Of a DNA stretch of 64,000 nt, positions 29,551-40,864 are shown in pieces (within the stretch, counting starts at the first letter, position 1; the number at the start of each line of letters is the position of its first letter). The notes beneath the pieces are model-generated. The model made no database searches. It had not been told where the DNA came from and was given only the letters and a program-made list of their open reading frames with translations. The translations under genes and the position numbers were made by a program. Source of the DNA: Lachnospiraceae bacterium (GTDB taxonomy: Bacteria; Bacillota; Clostridia; Lachnospirales; Lachnospiraceae); NCBI GenBank assembly GCA_021628825.1, contig JAJXRY010000001.1, positions 1,612,001 to 1,676,000 on the forward strand. The letters run 5' to 3'.

Positions 29551-30247
29551 TGCCTTACCTCCTGATTCCATATATACCCAAGACCTCTGATATTCTTTTA
29601 TATAGACCGGTGCAGCCGGATTGTCTTCAATTTTTCTCACGGAGTCTTCTGATATTGACAGCGATTGTATTTTTCATCCACAAAATCCCCTTCCAGATCA
29701 AACACATTTTTCCAATATTTGTGTTCTTGAAAGAATCTGTTTCGGATTCTGAAGAAAAAAAGTCAGCATTTTTTTAACTCCGTTTTTTTGTCAGACTGAT
29801 TTCACGACTCTTTATCAGGACTTTCATTTCTCCTGCGATAAATACGATATCTCCCGAAATCATCTTTCTGACTTCCGTTTTTCTTTTGTCTACGACGGAA
29901 ATGTGCTTCTATTTTTCCAAAAGAAGTACTGAAAGACTAAACGGCTTTGTAATATAATCATCTGCCCCTGCTTCATATCCCATAACCTGATCCATCTCCT
30001 GATCTAGTGCTGTAAGGCAGATAATGTATGTATTATAATTGCATCTCATCCACCTTACAAATTCCAGTCCATTCCCATCCGGAAGATTCACATCACAAAT
30101 GGCAACATCCACATTATTATCACTTGCAATTCTTTTCGCTTTTTTCACTGATTCTGCTGAAAAAACCTCATATCCGGATTTTTTCAGTGAAAATGTAATT
30201 CCACGATTTAAATTTTCATCATCTTCAACCACGAGTATACCTGGCAT
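29547..30247 (-). CDS. OmpR-family response regulator (frameshifted)
   Basis: About 232 residues. The receiver domain is intact: MPGILVVEDDENLNRGITFS, phospho-acceptor Asp in AICDVNLPDGNG, the switch Thr in CLTALDQ and Lys in ITKPFSL. The C-terminal winged helix is split by shifts near 29910, 29790 and 29690 and ends AAPVYIKNIRGLGYIWNQEV, typical of OmpR/PhoB members. It is coupled to the kinase. Confidence 0.82.
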
Positions 30248-30355
30248 AGCATATGCACCTCTCTTTATTAACTATTTTTCCTCTTCGTTACATATTTGTT
30301 CTGCCTCAATATCCTCGGTAATGACTTTCCCTGTAATATCCCTATAGGCTTCTTT

Positions 30356-30451
30356 TTATTCCATTTTTTTGACCGCCCACTTAATTATAAAATATAATGC
30401 AAGTAAGACGATTAGTGCTGTGCCAAAACTAATTCCTAATTCTTCAAACAT
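30356..30451 (-). CDS. Small single-span membrane peptide
   Basis: 31 residues with GAGG seven bases ahead: MFEELGISFGTALIVLLALY, then FIIKWAVKKME. One clear membrane helix with a basic end. The same frame stays open after the stop as far as 30272 (KEAYRDITGKVITEDIEAEQ), so a longer protein interrupted by an error is possible. Not recognised. Confidence 0.45.
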   Translation of the reverse strand: MFEELGISFGTALIVLLALYFIIKWAVKKME

Positions 30452-30496
30452 TTCATTACCTCTGTCAATTCCGATTTGTATTTCTGTTTGTTTTTA

Positions 30497-30527
30497 AAAA
30501 AATGGGCAACTCCGATTGGAATTGCCC
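30497..30527 (-). terminator. Terminator downstream of lysS
   Basis: GGGCAACTCC and GGAATTGCCC (30504-30527) form a stem, and on the minus strand the T run ATTTTTTT follows. It ends the greA-lysS transcript. Confidence 0.75.
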
Positions 30528-30678
30528 ACTCATTGCACTAATTATGCGATTTTTTCTTGCTCTGCACCGATTTCTGCATCAATTGATGTAAGTTTGATGT
30601 AAATCGCTGTTTTTTCAGTTTTTTATCAAATGAAGTACGTCCCGTCTATTTGATAAAACGGTACATCTTTGCATCATT

Positions 30679-32754
30679 TTAATAGAGCTTTGCACCTGCC
30701 GGAATATGGTCATCAACCATCAGAAGATGAAGCTTTTTCTTCGCCTTCTTCTTCGTGGATAGCACTGAGAAGCATACCGCAAGAGTCAATGCCCATCATC
30801 GCTCTCGGCGGGAGATTCGTGATGGCGATCAGTGTTTTACCGACCAGCTCTTCCGGCTCGTAATAGGCGTGAATACCGCTTAAAAATGGTTCTGTCTGTG
30901 CCTGTTCCATCATCAAGAGTGAACTGAAGGAGTTTCTTTGACTTCGGTACTGCAACACACTCTTTTACCTTTACAGCTCTGAAATCTGACTTGCTGAATG
31001 TATCAAAGTCTACCATTTCCTCAAATAAAGGCTCAATCTTTACCTTTGAGAAATCAATCTTTTCAGGCTCAGTTTTTTTACATTTTTTTCAGGTGCTTCA
31101 GAAGCTGTATTATTTACATCATTTTTCTTATTTACACCATCTAAGGACTTCATTGTCGGGAACAATAACACATCCCTGATTGCCTGGCTGTTGGTGAGCA
31201 GCATTACCAGACGGTCGATGCCGTATCCGATACCGCCTGTCGGAGGCATACCAATGCTCAGAGCATTCAGGAAATCTTCGTCTGTATGGTTGGCCTCCTC
31301 ATCTCCTGCCTCGAATGCAGCATCCTGTGCAGCGAAACGCTCACGCTGATCGATCGGGTCGTTCAGCTCGGAATATGCATTACACATCTCCCATGTATTG
31401 ATAAACAACTCGAAACGCTCTACCTTGTTCGGGTCATCCGGTCTCTTCTTGGTAAGCGGAGAGATTGCAAGCGGATGGTCGGTAACGAAGGTCGGCTGGA
31501 TCAGATTTTCTCACAGTATTCTTCGAAGAACAGGTTCACGATATCGCCCTTGGTATGACGGTCTTCGAATTCAACGTTGTGTTCCCTGGCAATTGCCTTG
31601 GCCTCTTCATCGGTTGTTACCGCATCAAAGTCAACCCCTGCATATTTCTTAATGCAGTCAGTCATGGTGATCCGTTCAAACGGCTTGCCAAAATCCAGTT
31701 CAATGCCGTTATATACAAATCTGGTTGTACCAAGCACTGCTTCTGCCAGATAACGGAACATGGACTCGGTCAGCTCCATCATTCCTTCGTAATCGGTATA
31801 AGCCTGATATAACTCCATTAAGGTAAATTCCGGATTGTGTCTGGTATCTACACCCTCATTACGGAATACTCGTCCGATTTCATATACTCTTTCAAGACCA
31901 CCAACGATCAGTCTCTTCAGATATAATTCCAAAGAGATACGAAGCTTCACATCTTCATCCAGTGCGTTATAATGGGTTTCAAAAGGTCTTGCGGCTGCGC
32001 CGCCGGCATTGGATACCAGAGTCGGTGTCTCAACTTCCATGAAGTCTCTGCCATCTAAGAACTTGCGGATTTCCTTAATAATCCGGGAACGCTTAATGAA
32101 TACCTCTTTGCTGTCGGCATTCATGATTAAATCGACATATCTCTGACGATAACGGGTATCGGTATCGGTCAGTCCATGGAACTTCTCCGGCAGAATCTGT
32201 AAGCTTTTCGTCAGCATGGTCATTTCCACTGCATGAATGGAAATTTCACCGGTCTTTGTGCGGAATACATATCCCTTAATACCATAAATATCACCAATAT
32301 CGGATTTCTTGAAGTCCGCATAGGCCTCTTCGCCGATGGCGTCCTTCGCTACATAGACCTGGATGGTTCCCTTCAAATCCTGGATATTACAGAATGAAGC
32401 CTTGCCCATAACACGCTTGAACATCATACGTCCTGCGATAGATACCATAATCGGGTCTGCATCCATGATGGCTCTTCTCTCATTGTAATCAGCATTCAGC
32501 ACTTCCCTTGCTTCTGCTTCCTCCATGCCCTCTACATTGGGAGCTGCATGTCCTGCAAGAAGCTTTTCCTCATGTGCAATATATAATTCCTTCGCTTCAT
32601 CGGTATGATGAGTCTGATCATACCTGGTAATCCGAAAGGGATCCTTGCCTGCTTCCTGTAAAGCTGCAAGCTTTTCTCTACGAACCTTCAGAAGCTGATT
32701 TACATCCTGCTCCGGCTTCTGATTATTTTGTGGTTGCTTATTCTGTTCTGCCAC
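30679..32754 (-). CDS. lysS: Lysyl-tRNA synthetase with C-terminal tRNA-binding domain (frameshifted)
   Basis: About 691 residues. Class II synthetase: N-terminal OB fold (VSIAGRMMFKRVMGKASFCN), motif 2 region FRNEGVDTRHNPEFTLMELY, motif 3 GGIGYGIDRLVMLLTNSQ. From about residue 575 follows DTFSKSDFRAVKVKECVAVP and NLPPRAMMGIDSCGMLLSAI, a MetG-beta/Trbp111-type tRNA-binding fold, which standard LysS of about 500 residues lacks. Shifts near 31500, 31085 and 30930 interrupt it. It charges tRNA-Lys and is cotranscribed with greA, 22 bases upstream. Confidence 0.92.
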
Positions 32755-32776
32755 GATAACACTCCTTATCTGTTAC

Positions 32777-33262
32777 TTAATTGGAACGCTGGATTTCCAA
32801 TACTTCGTACTTTAAAACACCTGCCTGGGTCTCTACTTCAACAATATCCCTTACTTTATGTCCAATCAGGGCCTTGCCTACAGGGGATTCATTGGAAATC
32901 TTTCCCTTAAGGCTGTTTGCTTCGGTAGAACCAACGATCTTGTAATCCAGATCTTCGTTAAACTCAAGGTCACGGATCTTCACACGGCATCCGATGCTGA
33001 TCTTGCCAAGATCAACTTCATCTTCATCAACAACTTCTGCATTCTTAAGGATCTTCTCTAATTCCTCAATTCTTGCTTCGATATCTCTCTGCTCGTCCTT
33101 CGCTGCATCGTACTCTGCATTTTCGGACAAGTCTCCCTGCTCTCTTGCTTCCTTAATCTTCTGTGCGATCTCACGTCTTTTGACTACCTTGAGATCGTGA
33201 AGCTCTTCCTCATATTTACGAAGACCTTCGTAAGTAAGTATGTTTTTCTTTTCTTCCATCAC
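32777..33262 (-). CDS. greA: Transcription elongation factor GreA
   Basis: 160 to 161 residues, intact. The N-terminal coiled coil reads YEGLRKYEEELHDLKVVKRR then SENAEYDAAKDEQRDIEARI, with the acidic tip that enters the RNA polymerase channel. The C-terminal FKBP-like part shows SNESPVGKALIGHKVRDIVE. It rescues backtracked polymerase by stimulating transcript cleavage. First gene of the greA-lysS operon. Confidence 0.95.
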   Translation of the reverse strand: MMEEKKNILTYEGLRKYEEELHDLKVVKRREIAQKIKEAREQGDLSENAEYDAAKDEQRDIEARIEELEKILKNAEVVDEDEVDLGKISIGCRVKIRDLEFNEDLDYKIVGSTEANSLKGKISNESPVGKALIGHKVRDIVEVETQAGVLKYEVLEIQRSN

Positions 33263-33348
33263 AATCGCCCTTTCATTCTATCTTTCTATTGTAACTACCC
33301 AAAATACAGTCCTGAATAGTTATATACGTCTTATATTTCCATAGTGAA

Positions 33349-33985
33349 CTAATGTATTATACCCATTTTTTTCACTGTAGCGTCAAGGAATTTCCACGCC
33401 TGCGCCCTGCGGATTACCACCGCACCGTCCGGAATTCTCCGGTCAAAAAGCAGTATCATCCCATATTCTTCATACAGATAATTCTGAAGGCTCTCTGAAA
33501 CCGTTCCTTCCTCTCCCGTCCAGACAACCTGCTTAAGTCTTGGCAGATAAGGAATCAGCAGCTCCATCAACTGCTCTGCATCCTGCATTCCCTGATTCCA
33601 TTCCTCCGGAAGATAAAGGGTGTCAAACGGACGCTGCGCATAGAGCCACGCCTGCAATATACAGAAGGGCAGGTCCTGCGCTGCCATCGGCCACGCTTTT
33701 TCCTGAAACTGCCTGCTATAAAGCATTTCCCAACAATCGTAATCACATTCCGCTCTTCCCTTAAGCTTTTTCCAGTTCCTTTTGCAGCTCCAAAAACCTT
33801 CCATTCCTTGGGCTTCTTCCGAACAGGCTCTTCCTCCGGTACTCCGGCCAAAGCGCATAATAGAGAGAAACACTGCCGGAAGGAATCGGGAGATGCCTTT
33901 TCACTTCATGAATTTCTACGGACTTTTCATAAATTCCATCTGCCTGCATCATCAGGTAAAAGATATGATATTGTCTTTTCGACAT
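33349..33985 (-). CDS. Hypothetical protein, DUF6128-like (frameshifted)
   Basis: About 212 residues after removal of one A near 33765. The start MSKRQYHIFYLMMQADGIYE is preceded by AGGAGC eight bases ahead. It continues VKRHLPIPSGSVSLYYALWP, LYLPEEWNQGMQDAEQLMEL and FDRRIPDGAVVIRRAQAWKF. No catalytic motif was seen. It resembles a Lachnospiraceae-specific family that I recall as DUF6128; function unknown. Confidence 0.65.
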
Positions 33986-34172
33986 TTACAGCTCCTGTTC
34001 ACCGGGCGGGGATCAGGCCTATCCGCTCCGGCTGTTACCCTGGAACCGGAAACAATCCCCCTCACTTATGAATAAGAGTATGCCGGTTATTCTTAAATTA
34101 GAAGTCCATTCTGCCGGATTGGCATATTACCTCCAGAGTCACTGGCACATTTACCAGCCCACCCGGATTGAA

Positions 34173-35142
34173 TTACTCTGTAAATATCTGCTGCACCGTC
34201 TCCTTTAAGGTCTCAAAATCTTCGATTTCATTCACCTTTCTGCGCAGTGCTGCCGAACGGGGATAGCCTGCCGTGTACCAGGCAATATGCTTACGCATTT
34301 CACGCACTGCCGTATATTCTCCCTTTAATTCAAGCTCCATCTGTGCATGACGCAGAATTGTATTACATACCTCATCCGCAGTGGGACGTTCCGGAAGTTC
34401 ACCGGTATCCAGATAATGATTGATCTCCCGGAAAATCCATGGATTTCCACGGACGGCACGCCCGATCATCACCCCATCGCAGCCGGTCTGCTGCAAAAGA
34501 GCTGCTGCAGATTTTTCCATCCGTCACATCGCCGTTTCCAAATACCGGAATGGACACGGCAGCCTTCACCTGCGCAATGATATCCCAGTCCGCTTTGCCG
34601 GCATAATACTGTTCCCTGGTTCTTCCATGAACCGCTACGGCTGCGGCGCCGCTCTGTTCTGCAATCCTCGCAATCTCCACAGCATTTGTATGCTCCTCAT
34701 CAAAGCCTTTACGGAATTTCACGGTGACGGGCTTGTGAATCGCCTTTACGGTACGGCTGATAATCTCTTCGACAAGCTTAGGATTCTTCATCAGTGCCGA
34801 ACCCTCACCATTATTTACCACCTTTGGAACCGGACAGCCCATGTTGATATCCAGAATATCAAATGGCTTTTCCTCAATCCGCTTTGCCATCTCACTGATA
34901 ATTACAGGATCCGAGCCAAACAGCTGCAGGGATACCGGATGCTCCCCCGGATCAGTCTCCATAAGTTCTTCGGTATTCCGGTTCTTATAATAAATCGCCT
35001 TGGCACTCACCATTTCCATGCAGACAAGGCCGGCACCCTGTTCTGCACATAACACACGAAATGGCAGGTCGGTTACTCCTGCCATTGGTGCCAGTATCGT
35101 ATTATTTTGAAGAGTTACCTCTCCGATCTGTATTTTTCTCAT
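34173..35142 (-). CDS. dusB: tRNA-dihydrouridine synthase DusB (one frameshift)
   Basis: About 322 residues: TILAPMAGVTDLPFRVLCAE (FMN site), DILDINMGCPVPKV with the catalytic Cys, VTVKFRKGFDEEH, VHGRTREQYYAGKADW, then after a shift in a T5 run near 34515 GCDGVMIGRAVRGNPWIF. It reduces uridine in tRNA with NADPH and FMN. The start at 35142 lies inside the end of coaX (41-base overlap). Confidence 0.92.
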
Positions 35143-35895
35143 AAATAATTCGAAGTCCTTCCAATGTAAGATCCCGGTCATAAATCTGGATCTCGTCCGT
35201 TTCGTCTGCGATAATTCTTCCAAGTCCGCCGGTTGCTACCACCTTCATGTTGTCATAGCCGCTTTCCTTACGCACCTGACGGATGATGTATTCGGTCTGT
35301 CCGATCTGTCCGTATACAAGACCGGCCTGCATACTGCTGATGGTTTCCTGTGCCAGAATGGACTTCGGCTTCTTAATCTCGATTTCCGGAAGCTTCGCCG
35401 TATCCTCCCAGAGTGCCTTCGCAGAAATCCGGATTCCGGGAGCTGTAATCCCTACGGAAAAGGAACCATCCCCGGTGACAAGGTCATAGGTCGTTGCTGT
35501 TCCGAAATCAATAACAAGGGCCGGCCCGCCATATTTTTTTCATAGGCTGCCACCACATCCACAATACGGTCTGCGCCGATTTCGCGCGGATTCTCGGAGG
35601 TCACACGGATACCGGTCTTTACCCCGGGGCCGACAATCATCGGAGATCTTCCAATATATTTCGTAATGCCGTTAACCAGGGAATGCATCACATTCGGTAC
35701 AACGCTTGCCATGATGACTCCCTCGATTTCTTCCTTTTCCACCTCATTCGTACGAAGCAGCTCGCGCAGCGTAATTCCATACTCATCGGAGGTTCTGGGC
35801 TGTTTGCTCATCATCCGGAAGGTGGTCTTTAAATTCTTTCCGTCATAAACGCCCATTGTAATATTTGTATTGCCAACATCAATGACCAGCAGCAT
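35102..35895 (-). CDS. coaX: Type III pantothenate kinase (one frameshift)
   Basis: About 264 residues from MLLVIDVGNTNITMGVYDGK, the phosphate-binding motif of the ASKHA fold, then GPGVKTGIRVTSENPREIGA and GADRIVDVVAAYE, DFGTATTYDLVTGDGSF and VVATGGLGRIIADETD. An extra T near 35531 splits it. It makes 4'-phosphopantothenate, the first step to coenzyme A, and the type III enzyme is not feedback-inhibited by CoA. Overlaps dusB. Confidence 0.93.
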
Positions 35896-35991
35896 ATTCT
35901 TTCCTTTCCTATTCACACATTTCTATATATTCAAGTTTTTTTGGAGAATAAGGATCTGAATCGTTACCATGACTTCAAACAGCAGATCCGC

Positions 35992-36387
35992 CTACAAGCC
36001 CTCTTCATCCAGCAGTTCGCTCATATCCTCATGCAGCACAACTGCCTTGTAATATAAGCTTAAGGACTCAAACAGCTCCTGCCGTTTCCTTCTTACTTCA
36101 CTGATTAACAGTCCGCTTCCGATATCGTCATAGAGATAATCCTCCGGCGCATATTCCGTCCGCAGCTCTACATTGCCATTTTCATCGAATTCAATCGTGA
36201 AGATGCCGCCGATCTCTTCGGTAAAAAGCACACAGATAATATGGAGCTCTTCCTGTATTGAAGCAGGAATTCCCTTGAACAGTTCATTAAAATAATATTT
36301 CTTATCATACGCATTGGCTCCGCAGAGCACAACACGTTCTTCCTCCGGAACATCCTGTCCCGGCTTGTTTGCTTCAGACATACTCAT
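35992..36387 (-). CDS. Hypothetical protein, DUF6145-like
   Basis: 131 residues, intact: VVLCGANAYDKKYYFNELFK, IQEELHIICVLFTEEIGGIF, GSGLLISEVRRKRQELFESL. Acidic, with a conserved-looking cysteine in LCGAN. It resembles a family recalled as DUF6145, found next to birA in Lachnospiraceae; function unknown. It overlaps the end of birA by 14 bases. Confidence 0.7.
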   Translation of the reverse strand: MSMSEANKPGQDVPEEERVVLCGANAYDKKYYFNELFKGIPASIQEELHIICVLFTEEIGGIFTIEFDENGNVELRTEYAPEDYLYDDIGSGLLISEVRRKRQELFESLSLYYKAVVLHEDMSELLDEEGL

Positions 36388-37206
36388 ACAATCCTCTCAC
36401 CGATACCTCTCCTGCATAAACAGGTACGACACCGTTCTCCTTTGTTTTTACCAGAAGCTGTCCATGATTGTCAATCCCCAATGCGATACCTCCGAACTCT
36501 CCCTTCGGATCAAGAACCCGCACCGGCTGATCCAGATTGATCAGATGGGAAATATAATCCTCCTTCATAAGTGACAGATCTGCGGTCTGTAAAAACTGCT
36601 CATACCGGACGGCAAATGCTCTCAGAATATCATCCCGTACCGCATCACGTACATCCTCCGGACGTTCCTCCGTATGCTTTTCCTCATCCCGTTTCCAGTG
36701 TCTGCCGCTTTCGATGAAAAGGGAGGTTGCCTTGTCCGCAATCTCTTCCGGAAATTCCTTCTGGTTTACATTGATCCCGACTCCGCAGGCCAGTGCATAA
36801 GGATGCTCCTTCTGTGTCTCTCCTTCCGGAAAAGCCTCATCCTGCTCTAACATCGCTGCCTCGGTCAGAATGCCGACCACCTTTTTTTCTTATGAAGCAC
36901 GAGGTCATTGGGCCATTTAATCTGACAGTCAAGTCCTGTTGCCTCTTTAATTCCTTCCTGACAGGCAAGTGCCATAATCAGTGTCAGCACCGAAGCCTGC
37001 TCCATCGTCACATCCGGGCGAAGCAGAAGCGTCATGTATAAATTAGAACCGGCAGGAGATTCCCAGGCTCTTCCCCTTCTTCCCCTGCCGCTTATCTGAC
37101 GTTCTGCCTGAACCAGTGTCCCTTCCGGTGCACCGGTCTTTGCCCGACGGATAACTTCAAGATTGGTAGAATCAATCTCTTCGCGTTTATCAATCGTAAA
37201 TTTCAT
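36374..37206 (-). CDS. birA: Biotin-[acetyl-CoA-carboxylase] ligase (one frameshift)
   Basis: About 277 residues: EIDSTNLEVIRRAKTGAPEG, ISGRGRRGRAWESPAGSNLY (biotinyl-AMP loop), CQIKWPNDLVLHKKKVVGIL, ACGVGINVNQKEFPEEIADK. An extra T near 36884 breaks the frame. It lacks the N-terminal helix-turn-helix of E. coli BirA, so it should ligate biotin without acting as the biotin repressor. Confidence 0.9.
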
Positions 37207-37218
37207 ATCTGCTCCCTG

Positions 37219-38207
37219 TTATAACGTAGCTGCCATAATCGCCTTGATGGTATGCATACGGTTTTCTGCCTCATCAAAAACTACCGACTGAGCCGATTCA
37301 AACACCTCGTCCGTCACTTCCATTTCCGTAACGCCGAACTTCTCGCCCATTTCCTTGCCGGTTGTGGTCTTCAGATCATGGAACGCAGGCAGGCAGTGCA
37401 TAAAGATTGCCTGGGATCCGGCATTTTCCATCACGGCACGGTTGACCTGATAAGGACTTAAGGAACGGATCCGCTCATCCCATACGGTATAAGGCTCACC
37501 CATGGATACCCACACATCCGTATAGATGACATCGGCGCCCTTTGTTCCCTCGGTAACATCCTCGGTAAGGGTGATCGTTCCGCCGCTCTTTGCCGCAATT
37601 TCCCTGCACTGTGCCACCAGTGCCTCATCCGGGAAGTAGCTCTTCGTGGTGCATGCCGTAAAATGCATGCCAAGCTTTGCACAGACTACCATCAGCGAAT
37701 TTCCCATATTATAACGGGCATCGCCCATATAAGTAAGCTTTACACCTTTGATTCTTCCAAGCTTTTCTTTAATTGTTAAAACATCTGCCAGCATCTGCGT
37801 CGGATGGAATTCATTGGTTAATCCATTCCATACCGGAACTCCCGCATACTTCGCCAGATCTTCAACGATCGTCTGCTCGTAACCACGATACTCGATTCCG
37901 TCAAACATTCTGCCTAACACACGCGCAGTATCGGCAATGCTTTCCTTCTTGCCGATCTGGGAGCCTGACGGATCCAGATAGGTCACCTCCATACCAAGAT
38001 CATGTGCTGCTACCTCAAAGGAGCATCTGGTACGTGTACTGGTTTTTTCAAAAATCAGTACGATATTCTTGCCCTGATGCATCTCCTTGGTAAGGATTCC
38101 CTTTTTCTTCTTATCCTTCAGCTCTGCTGCCAGATCCACCAGATACAGGATTTCTTCCGGTGTATAATCCAATAGCTTTTAAAAAGCTTCTACCTTTTTA
38201 AGTCCAT
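37219..38207 (-). CDS. argF: Ornithine carbamoyltransferase (frameshifted start)
   Basis: About 329 residues. After two extra A's near 38180-38197 are removed it starts MDLKGRSFLKLLDYTPEEIL. Motifs: FEKTSTRTRCSFEVAAHDLG (carbamoyl phosphate), NEFHPTQMLADVLT, FMHCLPAFHD (ornithine). It makes citrulline from ornithine and carbamoyl phosphate in arginine synthesis. It lies 12 bases upstream of birA in the same direction; no arginine operator was recognised. Confidence 0.93.
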
Positions 38208-38344
38208 CTGCCTTCTCTCTCCATCTCTTCTTTTGTTTTAGTTTTCAATTATCCGTAACTGTTCCACATCATGCAGATTCCGGCCATATAGACGTTATCT
38301 GTTTTCCTTCATAAGAGCATCTGTCACGATTAACAGATAAAAGT

Positions 38345-39275
38345 TTAATCGTTCTTAATAATTTCCTTCAAGGAAGCTGCAAGTCCTGCCACGCCCTGAA
38401 TTTCAGAAGGGATAATGATCTTGGTTGCCTTACCGTCTGCCGCCTTTTCGAAGGCTTCCAGACTCTTAATGCGAAGGACTGCCTCATCTGCTCCTGCTTC
38501 ACGCAGCATACGGATACCGTCTGCGGTTGCCTGCTGTACCTTTAAGATGGCTTCTGCTTCACCTTCTGCTTCACGGATCATCTTTTCCTTTTCAGCTTCT
38601 GCGCGGAGAATGGCAGACTGCTTATCTGCTTCTGCTTCCAGAATGGCTGCTTCACGCTTACCTTCTGCAATCGTAATGCTTGCTTTCTTCTCACCCTCTG
38701 CTCTGGTAACGGCTTCACGACGTTCCCGTTCTGCCTTCATCTGACGCTCCATGGCGTTCTGGATTTCTGCAGGGGGAATAATATTCTTAAGCTCAACACG
38801 GTTTACCTTGATACCCCCAGGGATCCGTTGCCTCATCCAGGGAAGCTCTCATCTTGGTATTAATGGTCTCTCTGGAAGTCAGTGTCTGATCCAGCTCCAG
38901 TTCACCAATGATGTTTCGAAGTGTTGTTGCGGTCAGGTTCTCGATCGCCATAATCGGATTTTCCACACCGTATGCATAAAGCTTCGGATCGGTGATCTGG
39001 AAAAACACAACGGTATCAATCCGCATGGTTACATTATCCTTCGTGATTACCGGCTGCGGTGCGAAATCCACTACCTGCTCCTTTAAATTGATCTTGCGGG
39101 CCACCTTATCAAATACAGGAATCTTGATATGAAAGCCAACAGACCAGGTGGACTGATAAGCTCCCAGACGCTCCACAACATAGGCATAAGCCTGCGGCAC
39201 AATCTTAATGCTGGATGCTAAAATCACCAGAACAAAGATGAAAACCAATAAAACCAATACTGCTAATACTCCCAT
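38345..39275 (-). CDS. SPFH/band-7 membrane protein, QmcA-like (one frameshift)
   Basis: About 310 residues: an N-terminal membrane anchor (VLAVLVLLVFIFVLVILASS), band-7 core (KIVPQAYAYVVERLGAYQST, VVDFAPQPVITKDNVTMRID, ETINTKMRASLDEATDPWGI) and a helical Ala/Glu-rich tail (AEAEKEKMIREAEGEAEAIL). A G5 run at 38815 that should be G4 causes the break. Such proteins form ring-like membrane scaffolds. The NfeD-type partner is encoded 33 bases upstream. Confidence 0.88.
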
Positions 39276-39308
39276 TTCTTTCTCCTCTCCATTAAAAAGC
39301 TGCTGCTT

Positions 39309-39746
39309 TTACTGCTTTGGTGTAACGATCAGCTTGACTCCGCTGACACGCTCTATAATAACAACGCATCCTACCGGAATGGCTGCTTCTTCATCGGTAC
39401 TGCGGGCACTCCATTCCTGACCGTTCACGGTCACCTGCCCGATTCCCTGAAGATTATTAATTTCACTGATTACAATGGCCTGCTGTCCGATCAGACTCTC
39501 CACATTTGTCCTCACACGGTCCTTATTAAAATATTTTACAGCTACCGGACGGGTAAAGAATAGCAGCAGGGCTGATACGACAAGGAACAGCACAATCTGA
39601 ACCCATAACGGTGCTTGGACTGCTGCTGCCAGCGTTGCCACAAGGGCACCTCCTGCAAACCAGATTGTGGTAAGTCCCATCGTGATAATCTCGATAATGA
39701 CCAGTACGACAAACACGATCAGCCAGATCGTAATCATTGAACTCAT
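39309..39746 (-). CDS. NfeD-family membrane protein
   Basis: About 145 residues, intact. Start at 39746 (MSSMITIWLIVFVVLVIIEI), since upstream codons belong to a spacer. Two or three membrane segments are followed by a C-terminal OB fold: VESLIGQQAIVISEINNLQG, then GQVTVNGQEWSARSTDEEAA. NfeD proteins pair with SPFH proteins, here the next gene downstream. Confidence 0.88.
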   Translation of the reverse strand: MSSMITIWLIVFVVLVIIEIITMGLTTIWFAGGALVATLAAAVQAPLWVQIVLFLVVSALLLFFTRPVAVKYFNKDRVRTNVESLIGQQAIVISEINNLQGIGQVTVNGQEWSARSTDEEAAIPVGCVVIIERVSGVKLIVTPKQ

Positions 39747-39783
39747 ACTTACTCCCTCTCCCTGTACTCCCAGGGTCTTGTGT

Positions 39784-40864
39784 TTACCAGAAGACGTGAT
39801 CTCCGATAACGTAGCCGTCATGGCGTCCGGCTCTTCTAAAGTAGGTTGCTCCCCCTACTGAAGTTTCGCCATTGATCGCAGCCTGTGCTGCCTGGATGCA
39901 GGCATCCGGAATGTTTCCTTCGTAAACCCTTGCCACCTTTCCTGACATGGCAGGTGTGAACTGCCCGGAGGAATAAATGACTCCGTAAATGCTGCCCGGA
40001 TAGGCCGGACTCTTCACACGGTTCATGACAACCGCTCCGACACCAAGCATTCCCTCATAGGGCTGATTGCCGGCTTCACAGTAGATCAATGCTGCCAGAA
40101 GTCTTGTTTCATCAGCATCTGCTGAAACAGCGCCACGGTTCGCAATTCTCTTTCTCTCTGCTGCCTCCCGCTCTCTGGCACGGACCACTTCAATCGTCTC
40201 TCCTTCATCAATATGAAAATTAATCTGAATGTATTCCGTTCTGACATATCCGATTGCACCTTCATAGTCGATGCTGACCCACTCATCGTTTACAATTTCG
40301 ATAAAGTCTACCGCATCATCCTTTGCAAGGTAGCAGATCGTTTCTGCTTCTTCGTTCGGTTCCATCCTAACACGTACTGCTTCTGAATTGAGCTTCACAA
40401 TCCAGTTCCCGACATCCTCTGCCATCTTCTCGGCATCTTCTCCAAAAACGAGATATTCGTCCTTGGCCCAGCCGATCACATTGCCGGATTTAATCTTCGT
40501 CCAGCCGTTCTCCTGCTCTAAGATTGTGCCTCCACAGTCCTTATACAGGAATCCGACCTTCTCTGATTTTTCATTCGCCTGTGCACGGACGTTCAGCGCA
40601 TTCTGGACATTCGCCATGGCAAGCTCAGTTTCCATACGAGCCTGCTCGGCTTCAAACTTCTGATAGATATTAAGCTCTTCCTGCTGCTTCTCCGGTTCGT
40701 CCACGGTGAAATCATTGGGATCTAACACAGTACCCACGCCGGAGCACATGAAGTCATGTCCTTCCCTTTTCTCCGGCCTGAACGGTTATTTCCTCTGTCA
40801 GTAAGAATCCCATGCAGATACTTAATCCTGCAAGGCATACTAACAGCCTCTTTCTCCGATCCAT
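39784..40864 (-). CDS. SleB/CwlJ-type cell wall hydrolase with SH3 domains (one frameshift)
   Basis: About 359 residues. Start at 40864 (GGAGG ahead): MDRRKRLLVCLAGLSICMGF, a signal peptide. A G-run shift near 40760 follows. Two bacterial SH3 repeats: ALNVRAQANEKSEKVGFLYK and AVRVRMEPNEEAETICYLAK. The C-terminal hydrolase_2 domain: LLAALIYCEAGNQPYEGMLG, GAVVMNRVKSPAYPGSIYGV, SVGGATYFRRAGRH. It should cleave peptidoglycan, in sporulation, germination or wall turnover. Confidence 0.88.

Noticed and set aside
32755..33348. T-box leader for lysS
   Set aside because: lysS follows greA by 22 bases; no T-box core sequence or large leader is present.
38208..38344. Arginine operator upstream of argF
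   Set aside because: No convincing symmetric ARG box could be read.
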